A DNA stretch of 64,000 nucleotides from CAZGDB01 sp964524705 (lineage in GTDB: Bacteria > Pseudomonadota > Gammaproteobacteria > Berkiellales > Berkiellaceae). The translations under genes were made by a program, and so were the position numbers. Where the stretch lies: NCBI GenBank assembly GCA_964524705.1, contig CAZGDB010000001.1, positions 1 to 64,000 of the forward strand, written 5' to 3'. Positions 7,360-15,693 of the stretch are shown piece by piece; position 1 is the stretch's first letter, and every line of letters starts with the position of its first letter. The notes below the pieces were generated by a model that worked only from the letters and a program-made list of their open reading frames with translations, did not search any database and was not told the origin of the DNA.

Positions 7360-9399
7360 TTACAACTGCAATGAATTGCGCAATCCAGAGTGAGGATTCA
7401 CGCCTGGCCCTGTCTGCTGCCCCACCTCATGCAAAACAGGAGTGACACTTGCTCCAGGCACAGGGACAACCATAGGAAAATACGTCGCCACAGGCTGTTT
7501 TAATTGAATGATTTCCAAATCCAACAACATGAGCAACGCCAATTGTTGCGCTTTCTCATTGCGCTGCAATTTATTGAACTGGCGATACTGCATACGACCA
7601 TTTTGCGAAACCTGCTCATGACCTGAACCCCTCACATCCTTTATAGTGTCATACTGCACCTTAATCTCGCCTCCTTGCTGCTGACACCAATCTTCCCACA
7701 ATGAGAAAAAAGCATTATCGTCTTGCGTATCCAATAAAACCTGATTCACCATTGCTTCTACCGTATAATGTTCGGGAAATAATTGAAACTTAAAACGACT
7801 AGCAGCTTGGGGGCCATATTGAGCCACGAGGACTGGATTCTGCAACATCCATGTTGTGATGAACTTCAGCGCAGTAAATGAACACCAATTTATTTTTTCT
7901 GAAATAATATCAAAGATTGTTTTAGTTCTACACTCTAAAAAAGCGTTTTCTAAATATAACTGTGGGTGCAACAACACAAAATCTTCATAATTATGCATAT
8001 CAGCCGTATCAACAATCTCTACCTGACGATTCACAAACTGTTCAATTACATTTACATACTGATTATAATATTTTTTAAAACAATTCACACGTACAGCTTG
8101 TGCTGCTAATACAGCACGTTCTTTTAAAGTCAACGCTGGCAATGTTGGCACAATTAATGTCTGATATAAATTTCCAAAACATTCGCCATACGCAATATTA
8201 CATTTTGTTCCCGTGTTAACTGCTATTCGTAATAAAACAGTAACACAGCGCTGTGGCTCTTCAGCAAAATGATTTACTAAATATTGTGCCACAAATTTGG
8301 CTTTACGCTGCAATGCAGCAGCAGCAACCAATGAGCTCTCTTCCGGCACGCCCGCCTTTAAGGTCTGTACGCAAACTTTTATGTTAGATTTTACATAAGC
8401 CTCATAAACCTGCAGATCTGTCGCAGTTGCAGACAGATTAAATTCCTGCTTACGCTCGTCAAGCGTTTTAGTAGCAAACCCTTGATCATCTAGAACATAG
8501 GTTCGCAAATCATTTTTTGTATCCGGCACATTAAAATCAATTTTATCAAAAAGTTTTTGCAACTCATCAAAAGAAATATCCGGCGCTGGATTTTTTTCTT
8601 CAAGGGCTTCAACTGCAGAAAAATGATTATAGGTTAACTGAGTATCTTGCATTTTTAATTTAGTTAGAACTTCTGAATACGGCTTATCTTTTGCATGTAA
8701 AGTTTTATCCTTTTTTTGTTCAGGATAAGCATTATATTTACTTTTAGTTTTAAAAACATTGGTGGTTAAATACAACCACGCTGTATGTACAGCCAGAGCA
8801 GCAAAAATGACAAGGCTGAAGCCGCCACCTACAGTAATCCCTAATACAGAGCACGCCATATTAGTCAATATTACTAATACGAACGCTAGCATGCCTTTTT
8901 CATAAGCAGTGCATAATATTTTAGGCAAGTATCCTTTTCGATACAGTGTATCTACCAAGAAAAAACTAAATGCCGTTATGGTATATGCTGGCAAAACAGG
9001 CGCTAACGCTATTAAAGAAGCCAGATAAACCCCAAAACATACTGAACCTACCGATTGATGTATCTTCACAATCAAACGCTGCCACCAGCGCATGGTAGGT
9101 TCCGGCAGCCCTTCACTTTGTGCATCTACAGTTTTTTTATGCCAATACCACGCGAATCCTCCGACAAGCAACACTGTTGGATTCACCAAATAAGCAATAG
9201 TTGTTAAAAAAGCCCCAGGGTATAAATAGAATAAGGGTCCTAAAAAATATGCAGTCAGCCCGAATTGTGCGGCGATCAATGAGCCTTTATGGACAATTCC
9301 CCCTGCTAAGATTTGACGTTCATGACGATAGCCTGACAAAACTAAGAGCGCACTGATTAAAGCATTATATATAATAGGTAACATACACTTAGGATCCAT
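7360..9399 (-). CDS. Hypothetical multi-pass membrane protein with large soluble C-terminal half
   Basis: 679 aa, not recognised. Residues 1-225 carry about six hydrophobic segments (around 8-22, 40-58, 64-82, 115-145, 165-185, 187-210). From about 225 to the end it is soluble and mixed, with several Cys residues in a central helical-looking part (about 390-500). It closes with a Pro/Val/Gly-rich tail. There is no clear ribosome site for the first ATG; the Met at residue 6 is an alternative start. It lies alone between the helicase and tRNA-Ser, with its own 140-base upstream region. A lineage-specific membrane protein or secreted-effector-like protein is possible, but nothing in the sequence decides it. 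Confidence 0.75.
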   Translation of the reverse strand: MDPKCMLPIIYNALISALLVLSGYRHERQILAGGIVHKGSLIAAQFGLTAYFLGPLFYLYPGAFLTTIAYLVNPTVLLVGGFAWYWHKKTVDAQSEGLPEPTMRWWQRLIVKIHQSVGSVCFGVYLASLIALAPVLPAYTITAFSFFLVDTLYRKGYLPKILCTAYEKGMLAFVLVILTNMACSVLGITVGGGFSLVIFAALAVHTAWLYLTTNVFKTKSKYNAYPEQKKDKTLHAKDKPYSEVLTKLKMQDTQLTYNHFSAVEALEEKNPAPDISFDELQKLFDKIDFNVPDTKNDLRTYVLDDQGFATKTLDERKQEFNLSATATDLQVYEAYVKSNIKVCVQTLKAGVPEESSLVAAAALQRKAKFVAQYLVNHFAEEPQRCVTVLLRIAVNTGTKCNIAYGECFGNLYQTLIVPTLPALTLKERAVLAAQAVRVNCFKKYYNQYVNVIEQFVNRQVEIVDTADMHNYEDFVLLHPQLYLENAFLECRTKTIFDIISEKINWCSFTALKFITTWMLQNPVLVAQYGPQAASRFKFQLFPEHYTVEAMVNQVLLDTQDDNAFFSLWEDWCQQQGGEIKVQYDTIKDVRGSGHEQVSQNGRMQYRQFNKLQRNEKAQQLALLMLLDLEIIQLKQPVATYFPMVVPVPGASVTPVLHEVGQQTGPGVNPHSGLRNSLQL

Positions 9400-9541
9400 A
9401 TTTTTATAAGTTAGGTGGCAACATTACTATATTTTGCACTTCGCAGTCAAACATCCTCTCATCAGAATATGCAAGTTGATTAACTTGCATGTAGGGTCAT
9501 GGTATCTGCTTTCTGCTTTTGATATAGTACCCTCCCATACA

Positions 9542-9631
9542 GGAGAGGTGCCGGAGTGGTTGAACGGGACGGTCTCGAAAACCGTTGTACGTGCGAGCGT
9601 ACCGAGGGTTCGAATCCCTCTCTCTCCGCCA
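9542..9631 (+). tRNA. tRNA-Ser (anticodon CGA)
   Basis: 90 nt with the long variable arm typical of tRNA-Ser. The acceptor GGAGAGG pairs with TCTCTCC (one G-T pair). The anticodon stem ACGGT/ACCGT encloses CTCGAAA (anticodon CGA), the T arm is GAGGG/CCCTC, the discriminator is G and CCA is encoded. Confidence 0.95.
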
Positions 9632-9654
9632 AATTGTATGCCTGGAGGTACATC

Positions 9655-10047
9655 ATGCCATTTGTGTTGATAGAAGTCCGAAAAGAGTATTCTCCTGAAC
9701 ACGAAATGCGTATGATGGAAGTGGTGCGTTCTGCGATTGAAGAAGCTTTCCAGAAGCCTGATGATATTAATGTTTGCCTTTCAGTGCATCAATCCCATCG
9801 CTTCGCTTGTCCGCCGAGTAAAACGCATCCCGACCTCTATACACATATTAGTATCGACTGTATTGTAGGGCGCTCTTTAGAGACTAAACGCATGCTCTAT
9901 CGTTGCATTGTTGAAAATCTAGAGACCCTTGGTATCCCCAAAGATCATGTCAAAATTCTTTTAAGAGAAACACTTAGAGAAAACTGGGGTATTCGAGGCG
10001 GTCAAGCGGCATGTGATGTCGATCTTGGTTATACCATTGAAGTCTAG
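9655..10047 (+). CDS. Tautomerase-family protein (4-oxalocrotonate tautomerase/MIF-like)
   Basis: 130 aa starting at the ATG at 9655, with GGAGGT 5 bases upstream. After Met the mature protein begins with Pro2 (MPFVLIEVR), the catalytic base in the tautomerase superfamily. Beta-alpha-beta halves recur at about 1-45 and 60-110, consistent with a double-length tautomerase subunit. Substrate unknown. It follows tRNA-Ser by 23 bases. A longer in-frame opening upstream runs through the tRNA and is rejected. Confidence 0.75.
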   Translation: MPFVLIEVRKEYSPEHEMRMMEVVRSAIEEAFQKPDDINVCLSVHQSHRFACPPSKTHPDLYTHISIDCIVGRSLETKRMLYRCIVENLETLGIPKDHVKILLRETLRENWGIRGGQAACDVDLGYTIEV

Positions 10048-10195
10048 CTTTGCAATAAAGCATCTCGTCTGTGTGTAAGCAGGCTATAGCTGTATCCAAT
10101 AACTACGTTTGACCCGATTCGCATTGTGTTCGCACAAGCAACATTTTTGGAGCTCCTTTTTAGAGGCATGCGCACAGCCTGAATGAGGGTGCGTT

Positions 10196-10479
10196 ATGAC
10201 CCTTGGTCGGGCCCACGTCAAGATGCTGATGCAATATGCTGAACGGAACGCTTGATCTTAATTGACTATAATCCAATTGTGCCAACGGCTAGCGTAGAAC
10301 AAGTGAGTACATAGGGCTGGAAGGGAGGCGCGACACATGCAATTATCCTGCAAAATGCAGACATTAATTGGCATACAGATAGCAATAATCTCTATATTTA
10401 CGCAGTGATGAAATGTCTAGTAGCTAAACTATACCTATACCTAGTAAGCTTGTTGGGAATATCTGTTAGTGCTAAATAG
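10196..10479 (+). pseudogene. Decayed coding remnant of unknown family
   Basis: A short frame from ATG 10196 (residues GRAHVKMLMQYAERN) breaks near 10250 and continues in another frame from 10252 to the stop at 10477. That second frame is interrupted by one TAG about a third of the way in, after residues IDYNPIVPTASVEQV, and then reads HAIILQNADINWHTDSN. The amino-acid composition looks protein-like across the break, which suggests one gene with a frameshift and a nonsense change. Family not recognised. The rest of 10048-10195 shows no clear feature. Confidence 0.35.
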
Positions 10480-10530
10480 AAATGTTCTCTTTAGAGGAGG
10501 TAAAAGAGGACATTTCTATTTAGCACTAAC
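10465..10530. repeat. 28-bp inverted repeat (long hairpin)
   Basis: Arms at 10465-10492 and 10503-10530 match in 27 of 28 positions; the one difference gives a G-U pair in RNA. The loop is 10 bases. The left arm overlaps the stop of the decayed remnant. No T run follows. It could be a small transposon-derived element, a recombination site or an RNA hairpin. Confidence 0.8.
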
Positions 10531-10545
10531 ACGATTATGATCAAT

Positions 10546-10635
10546 ATGTCCTTTAGGTTACGAATAATGAAACCTATAGGACATGAATGCGTCTAACATG
10601 TCCTAAAAGTGTCATATTTTGTTACTTTTAGGACA
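10546..10635. repeat. Two further inverted repeats sharing the TGTCCT core
   Basis: Repeat A has arms 10546-10559 and 10571-10584 with one mismatch. Repeat B has arms TGTCCTAAAAGT (10599-10610) and its exact complement (10624-10635). Both, and the large hairpin just upstream, carry TGTCCT or AGGACA, giving five copies in 130 bases. A short hairpin AGGGT/ACCCT followed by TTT (10654-10670) could end plus-strand transcription. Confidence 0.65.
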
Positions 10636-10682
10636 CGGTATTCTCGCTGCTTGAGGGTGAGCACCCTTTTAATCGTGACAAC

Positions 10683-11780
10683 TTATTCATAAACATCTGC
10701 CCTAATTTTCGTAGATTCTTCTAAAATGTTTAATATTTTGGTAGCGCAATAAACTTTGTCCCGCTTATTATCATTCGTTTTTTTGATAATAGCGGCAGCC
10801 TCAAGTTTTTGAACACCTCTCTGGGCTGTACTATAAACAATACCCAGATCTTCAGCAATTTTATTGGTAGTGAAATAAGGGTTCACAGCTAAATGCTGCA
10901 CTATCTCCAATGGAACTTGAGAGCCGCTGCTTGCAACAGTAATTTTCCATTTATTTAATAATTCATTAATGCGCTCAGCGCGCGATAAAACATCTTCCGA
11001 TTGAACGGCAATGCCATTGAGAAAATAAATGACCCACTCGCGCCAACTGCCTTTTGAGCTAACGTTATAAAGTTGTTTATAGTGCTCATCGCGTGTTGCT
11101 TCAAAAAATGTAGACAAATAGAGCAAAGGTGAAGGCAGCATTCTTTGCTCAACAAGCAATAGCATAATCAACAGTCGTCCAACACACCCATTACCATCTA
11201 AAAAGGGATGGATGACTTCAAATTGATAATGACAAAGCGCTATATGGATCAATGGCGGTAATGATCTATCGTGTAAAAAGTTTTCAAGCTCTCCCAAGCA
11301 ATCGATTAAATTGTCAGGGGGTGGCGGCACAAACTTAGCTGTATTCAACGTACATCCTGGGGACCCAATCCAGTTCTGACTGCGCCTAAATTCCCTAAGT
11401 TTTCCATGAGAGCCTCTAACGCCTTGCATCAAGTGTTCATGGATTTCTTTAATAAGACCTAGTGATAATGGAAGTTCTGTTAACCGACCAAGCCCATAAT
11501 CAAGCGCCTTGATGTAGTTTTGAACCTCTTGGAGATCGTCTGGGTTTTGCTTTACATGGGCACCGGCATTAGCGACTAAGATTTCCCCTGGGGTTGTTTG
11601 GGCACCTTCAATCTTGCTGGAAAGCACAGCTTCTCGGGTGATGAATGGGCGCATCAAAAGATGAGGATTGGGTAACTTGCCTCCTTCGCGCGCTAATTTT
11701 CCAAGCAAGAAACCGGCGCGGGAGAGGCTATTTACCACCGCATTATCCCACTCTAGTTTGGGCGGCAAACTATGGGGCAC
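10683..11780 (-). CDS. Fic-domain protein (probable AMP transferase) with C-terminal winged helix
   Basis: 365 aa from a GTG. Fic enzymes move AMP or related groups to target hydroxyls. The catalytic loop HPFLDGNGCVGR (191-202) has every key residue (His191, Asp195, Asn197, Arg202). The inhibitory helix SSKIEG (54-59) sits at the N-terminus, so this is the class that represses itself in cis. Residues about 285-350 form a winged-helix DNA-binding domain. The reading frame stays open and family-like upstream of the GTG (residues IVKSPKGYNAF) but has no ATG, GTG or TTG before a stop, so the start is uncertain. No cognate antitoxin gene is adjacent. Confidence 0.88.
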   Translation of the reverse strand: MPHSLPPKLEWDNAVVNSLSRAGFLLGKLAREGGKLPNPHLLMRPFITREAVLSSKIEGAQTTPGEILVANAGAHVKQNPDDLQEVQNYIKALDYGLGRLTELPLSLGLIKEIHEHLMQGVRGSHGKLREFRRSQNWIGSPGCTLNTAKFVPPPPDNLIDCLGELENFLHDRSLPPLIHIALCHYQFEVIHPFLDGNGCVGRLLIMLLLVEQRMLPSPLLYLSTFFEATRDEHYKQLYNVSSKGSWREWVIYFLNGIAVQSEDVLSRAERINELLNKWKITVASSGSQVPLEIVQHLAVNPYFTTNKIAEDLGIVYSTAQRGVQKLEAAAIIKKTNDNKRDKVYCATKILNILEESTKIRADVYE

Positions 11781-11882
11781 AAAGGCATTATACCCTTTAG
11801 GTGATTTAACGATTTGTCCCGCTGAAGACTGTTGTATACATATAACTGACTTCTATCTGATTCTGCTTACATCATAACCGTT

Positions 11883-11962
11883 ATTATCGAAAATAGAGAA
11901 AATCGATAATAGCCATGATTTTTATCACCACTTCTGATAATAACTGGTGGCATTATTATCGA
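11883..11962. promoter_or_regulatory. ATTATCGA repeats upstream of fic: possible operator
   Basis: ATTATCGA occurs at 11883-11890, its complement TCGATAAT at 11903-11910, and a third copy at 11955-11962. The first two form an inverted repeat with a 12-base spacer about 100 bases upstream of the fic start. An operator for the Fic winged-helix domain is inferred. The rest of 11781-12129 shows no gene. Confidence 0.45.
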
Positions 11963-12129
11963 AATCTGCTAGGATCGCGCTCAGTGAAGTTGACATTCCC
12001 CACCCAATTTGGAGGTGGTTAGGTTGCGCCACACTGATCTCCGCCAGTTTACAGCGCTCGAACTTTTTGGGCGTGATTTTTCAAATAAACGCGGACAGAA
12101 CGCAAAAGTTTGAAATAAAGCATGGCTAG

Positions 12130-12279
12130 ATTGCAAAAGGCGATAAGAAAATCATCTTTGTTAATCAGATAGCGGACGATAAAAAAGAAGAAAAGCATGC
12201 CGGTCGTCGAGCTAAAGAACAGGTCAAAGAGAAATTGCTACCGCTCATTGAACAAATTGAAAATTCAAATAAAGGTTAA
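12130..12279 (+). pseudogene. C-terminal gene remnant before the beta-lactamase
   Basis: An open frame of 49 residues without a start codon ends at TAA 12277, three bases before the beta-lactamase ATG. The sequence is charged and helical (KEQVKEKLLPLIEQIE) and looks like the real tail of a cytoplasmic protein whose 5' part has been lost. Family not recognised. Confidence 0.4.
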
Positions 12280-12282
12280 GTT

Positions 12283-13080
12283 ATGAAGACAGTTGTTTTA
12301 TTTTTGTGCTTCATCGTTCTATGCGCTGGCTCTGCATGGGCGAAGGAGCAATGTTTTATAGCAAAGGAAAACAGTAAGATTTTAAAAAGTGAAGGTGATT
12401 GTACTGTTCCTTACACGCCTGAATCTACATTTAAAATTGCTTTGAGTTTAATAGGGTTTGATTCTGGAATCTTAAAAGACGAAACGCACCCATCGTGGTC
12501 TTTGCCAACCGGAACAGATCCTTATATCAGTGTTTGTAAAGGCGACCACAATCCAAAAACTTGGCTGCGAGATAGTTGCTTATGGTATTCACGGATTTTA
12601 ACTACTAAGCTAGGATCAGAAAAGTTCCAGTATTATGTAACAAAATTTTCTTATGGCAATATGGACGTTTCAGGAGACAACGCTCAAAACAATGGTCTGA
12701 CACATGCTTGGATATTATCTAGCTCACTCAAGATATCACCTGAAGAACAAACTATATTTTTACAAAAATTGATAGATCACAAACTCCCAGTCAGCAAAGC
12801 GAGCTATGACAAAACTAAAAAAATCATGTTTATACAAGAGCTGTCAGGCGGTTGGAAACTTTATGGCAAAACTGGAAATGGTTTATTAAGAGATAAAGAT
12901 GACAATAAAACAGATTTGCAGCATGGGTGGTTTGTTGGCTATATCGAAAAAGGAAATCGAAAAATTGTATTTGCGAGTCACATCACAGATGATGAAAAAC
13001 AAAATATTTTTGCATCATTTAGAGCTAGAAATGAAGCTTTAAATAAGCTTTGGTATCTCATTAACGAGATTGAAAAATGA
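12283..13080 (+). CDS. Class D (OXA-type) beta-lactamase
   Basis: 265 aa. A signal peptide (1-20, ending AWA) sends it to the periplasm, where it would hydrolyse beta-lactams. Active-site motifs are intact: STFK (48-51) with the nucleophile Ser48 and the Lys51 that becomes carboxylated, YGN (124-126), the LTHAWILSSSLKISPEEQ block (139-156) and KTG (196-198). The second motif reads SCL (98-100) instead of the usual S-x-V. The general look is close to Legionella-type OXA enzymes. It lies between gene remnants and an IS3 fragment, and its stop overlaps the ATG of a truncated ATPase gene. Confidence 0.92.
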   Translation: MKTVVLFLCFIVLCAGSAWAKEQCFIAKENSKILKSEGDCTVPYTPESTFKIALSLIGFDSGILKDETHPSWSLPTGTDPYISVCKGDHNPKTWLRDSCLWYSRILTTKLGSEKFQYYVTKFSYGNMDVSGDNAQNNGLTHAWILSSSLKISPEEQTIFLQKLIDHKLPVSKASYDKTKKIMFIQELSGGWKLYGKTGNGLLRDKDDNKTDLQHGWFVGYIEKGNRKIVFASHITDDEKQNIFASFRARNEALNKLWYLINEIEK

Positions 13081-13169
13081 ATAATCCAGCACAGATAAAA
13101 CGCTTCATCTTCACCGGCACTCCTGTAAACTTACCTCTATGGTCAAGACCAAAGATTAGTCAAAGTTGA
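13077..13169 (+). pseudogene. 5' stub of a P-loop (AAA-type) gene
   Basis: The ATG at 13077 overlaps the beta-lactamase stop (ATGA). The first residues, RFIFTGTP, look like the strand leading into a P-loop (normally followed by GSGKT), but the frame then changes to unrelated sequence and stops at 13167. The break lies just before the IS3 fragment, so insertion followed by deletion probably removed the rest. Confidence 0.4.
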
Positions 13170-13438
13170 GGAGAGGGTAATGCTGATTTAACCTTTTCCT
13201 TATGTATAAAAAAGGCTGGTGTTGTGGTTGTGGGGGGAGTGGATAGTGTGTGTAAACGCGCAGCGTTTTCCACGTATCCATGCCCCGCTTTCTGGCTCAT
13301 CACCGCCCACGGGCGCTGCTTGTTGAGGCTACTGTGCCGTCGCTCATGATTGTACCAATAAATATACGCACCCAGCTCTTCTCGGGCTTTCCGCACGCTG
13401 TCATAAGTCTTCAAGTACACAAGTTGCAGCATTATCAT
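13160..13438 (-). mobile_element. IS3-family transposase, C-terminal fragment
   Basis: The segment VYLKTYDSVRKAREELGAY followed by IYWYNHERRHSSLN is the conserved end of the IS3/IS150-type integrase core, including the region after the catalytic Glu. No N-terminal part, OrfA or clear terminal repeats are present, so the element is dead. The 120 bases beyond (13440-13560) hold no gene. Confidence 0.8.
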
Positions 13439-13563
13439 ACTCGGCAGAAAAACTATTTTCGGTAGAATTGGTCTCGCCTAAATCGATTAATGTAAAGTTA
13501 CGGCCAAAGGTGAAGATTATTATTTTGTCGCAACGAAAAATAGCCTAGCTTAACAGGCTGAAA

Positions 13564-14118
13564 TTACAGGCGCATATGATAGAAGTAAAAACTATAGAAG
13601 ACGACCCAAAACACTGATAGTACAATGTATAGCATTTTAGTTTTCAGTTTTCTCTCTAGAAGTTTTATCGCGATTTTTACAATCGCGATGGTGAGTAGAA
13701 ACCTTAATAATCTTGCAGCAATGGAAGTCATTATAAACGATAAAAGCCCAATATCAGCTTCCGTAGCATAAAGGGCATACAGCTTATAGGGCTGCCCTGA
13801 AATACCACCAAGAAATAATGCCCAGTTTTGATAATGGTGCAGTTGATTTTGGACCATCGATATAAGATTTTGATGGATCCCAGGCAGATTCAGATAGAAT
13901 GCAGCGAATGTAGCTGCGTGAGTATCGCTCCAAAGATAAATTAAAACGCCGCCTAACACAGCACCGAGCATCGCTACAATGCTGAGCTTAATAGAGCGGG
14001 TGAAATTTTTTATTACAAAGAAGCTGAGATATATATCTACCACGAGAAAAAAACACGTAGCTTCTAAAAACCCCCATAGGAAACTGACAGCATATATGGC
14101 AACTTTCATGTTTTTCAT
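13564..14118 (-). CDS. YqaA/DedA-like membrane protein
   Basis: 184 aa with four or five hydrophobic segments. The middle, GGISGQPYKLYALYA followed by LLSFIMTSIAARLLRF, resembles the conserved glycine/proline and arginine core of YqaA and related DedA/VTT membrane proteins, which are linked to lipid flipping. It is the last gene of a four-gene operon: its ATG begins 2 bases after the acyltransferase stop. Given its partners, a role in moving or handling the lipid made by the upstream genes is a fair inference. Confidence 0.65.
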   Translation of the reverse strand: MKNMKVAIYAVSFLWGFLEATCFFLVVDIYLSFFVIKNFTRSIKLSIVAMLGAVLGGVLIYLWSDTHAATFAAFYLNLPGIHQNLISMVQNQLHHYQNWALFLGGISGQPYKLYALYATEADIGLLSFIMTSIAARLLRFLLTIAIVKIAIKLLERKLKTKMLYIVLSVFWVVFYSFYFYHMRL

Positions 14119-14119
14119 T

Positions 14120-14761
14120 TTATTGCCACTCTGAAATGTGTATGTCTTTTGCTAAACTATCGAAGCTATTTTGTATGCTCTCTAAAAAGCTTTCTTCGTC
14201 GTTCCAATACAAGGGGTCTCCTATATTACCATCACAGATAAATGGCACTAATAGTGCTTCACCACGGGGCAATGCTTTGCCTAAGCCGCTTAAAAAAACG
14301 GGAGTAATAGGGACATTGGGGTGACGCTTGGCCAGTACACGGATCCCGTGCTTCAGGTCGCTGAGTATCTCAGGCTCTCCTCGTGTACCTTCAGGAAAGA
14401 AAATAATAATTTGGCCATTAGATAGTGCTTCAGAAATGGCCGCTAAAGGATCGGCTTTAGTAGCGGCTCTATTTCGTTGAATAGGAATTATCCCTATTAT
14501 TTTCAAAGAGAACCAGGCTAATAATTTGTTTCTTAAAAAATAGTCACCCGCAGCCACAGGGTGCACCTGCGAAAGTATGCTTGCTGGAAATAAAGACATT
14601 AATACCATAGTATCTAGATGGCTATTGTGGTTGGAAATGATAATTTGTGGCCCTTTTAAAAGCAGTTTTTGCTTGTTTCGTATATTCATGCCTACGACAA
14701 CCAGCAAAATTGGCTTTATAATCCCTATAAAAAATATGTATCTAAGAATTTTGTTAATCAT
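14120..14761 (-). CDS. 1-acyl-glycerol-3-phosphate acyltransferase-like protein (PlsC family)
   Basis: 213 aa. An N-terminal membrane segment (8-25) precedes the acyltransferase block I NHNSHLD (44-50, His-x4-Asp) and block III FFPEGTRGEPE (121-131). PlsC enzymes acylate lysophosphatidic acid to phosphatidic acid at the inner membrane. It overlaps the CdsA-like gene by 4 bases (ATGA). In E. coli ynbC sits in this place but is a hydrolase-type protein, so this cluster differs in its third gene. Confidence 0.88.
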   Translation of the reverse strand: MINKILRYIFFIGIIKPILLVVVGMNIRNKQKLLLKGPQIIISNHNSHLDTMVLMSLFPASILSQVHPVAAGDYFLRNKLLAWFSLKIIGIIPIQRNRAATKADPLAAISEALSNGQIIIFFPEGTRGEPEILSDLKHGIRVLAKRHPNVPITPVFLSGLGKALPRGEALLVPFICDGNIGDPLYWNDEESFLESIQNSFDSLAKDIHISEWQ

Positions 14762-15693
14762 ATATAGTAGTAATGTATAAAGTGGAAGAATAATGGAGCT
14801 GTATAAGTAAGGCTGTCAATCCTGTCCAAGATGCCTCCATGACCCGGCAACAGCGCGCCACTGTCTTTTACGCCAATGTCTCGTTTAACTGCGGAGATGC
14901 TTACATCGCCTATAAAGCCAGCGATGCCGATCATCATCCCAACAGCAAGACTGCGTTCAAAAGATAAGGGTGTTAAATATGGGGCAACTATTACAGCAAC
15001 AGCTGTTGTTGTGAGTACGCCGCCAATAAATCCAGCAGTTGTTTTTCCTGCACTGACTTTGGGCACAATTTTGCTTCTACCCAACAGTTTACCCCAGCAA
15101 TATTGCGCAACATCATTGAGCTGCGTTAATAATACTAAAAAGAATAACAAGCCAGCAGGACCTGCCTTAGGGTTGATTTCAGTAGGTAACATTAACAGAA
15201 ATGCTGCATGGCCTAGGCTGTACACTGTAGTCATTAGTCCCCAATGTAGCGTACCAATGGCATTGAGGAACCCTCTCGTTTCACCGACAGTGATCATTCT
15301 AAAGGGCAGGAATAGAAATACATAGATTGGTATAAAAATGATAAATAGCCCATACCATGCCAGATAAATTATATAGGACTGTGCAAATAGGCTAGCATAG
15401 CACCAAAAAAGCACACGTCTATCGGCACGTCTGGTAGGAATTAATGATAAATATTCTTTTAGAGCTAAAAAGCTAACCAAGCTTAAAAATACCAATGAAA
15501 CTGTTTTATCGAGCATGATGGCGAGTGAAAAAATAATGACCATGACCCACCAGGTTTTTATTCTGGCGATAAGCTCTTGGAAATTTTTACCTTTCGCGAA
15601 TTTTGTTAATAAGAATACCAGCAAACTGCTGAGGATAAGCAAGCCATATACACCAGCGATGGCCCATTGTAAATTTTCAGGGAGTGCGTTCAT
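14758..15693 (-). CDS. CdsA-like phosphatidate cytidylyltransferase (YnbB type)
   Basis: 311 aa with about eight membrane segments. The C-terminal signature KRDIGVKDSGALLPGHGG, then DRID (about 270-295), is the CdsA motif that binds metal and CTP to make CDP-diacylglycerol. It overlaps both neighbours by 4 bases. Sitting directly after a CDP-alcohol phosphatidyltransferase gene, it probably makes the CDP-diacylglycerol that the first enzyme uses. Confidence 0.9.
   Translation of the reverse strand: MNALPENLQWAIAGVYGLLILSSLLVFLLTKFAKGKNFQELIARIKTWWVMVIIFSLAIMLDKTVSLVFLSLVSFLALKEYLSLIPTRRADRRVLFWCYASLFAQSYIIYLAWYGLFIIFIPIYVFLFLPFRMITVGETRGFLNAIGTLHWGLMTTVYSLGHAAFLLMLPTEINPKAGPAGLLFFLVLLTQLNDVAQYCWGKLLGRSKIVPKVSAGKTTAGFIGGVLTTTAVAVIVAPYLTPLSFERSLAVGMMIGIAGFIGDVSISAVKRDIGVKDSGALLPGHGGILDRIDSLTYTAPLFFHFIHYYYI

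Noticed and set aside
9427..9702. Open frames on both strands across tRNA-Ser, and an extended tautomerase start at 9556
   Set aside because: They run through the tRNA; the tautomerase needs Pro directly after its Met, which only the ATG at 9655 gives.
11947..12129. 60-codon plus-strand open frame
   Set aside because: Composition is not protein-like, no ribosome site, and it overlaps the possible operator region.
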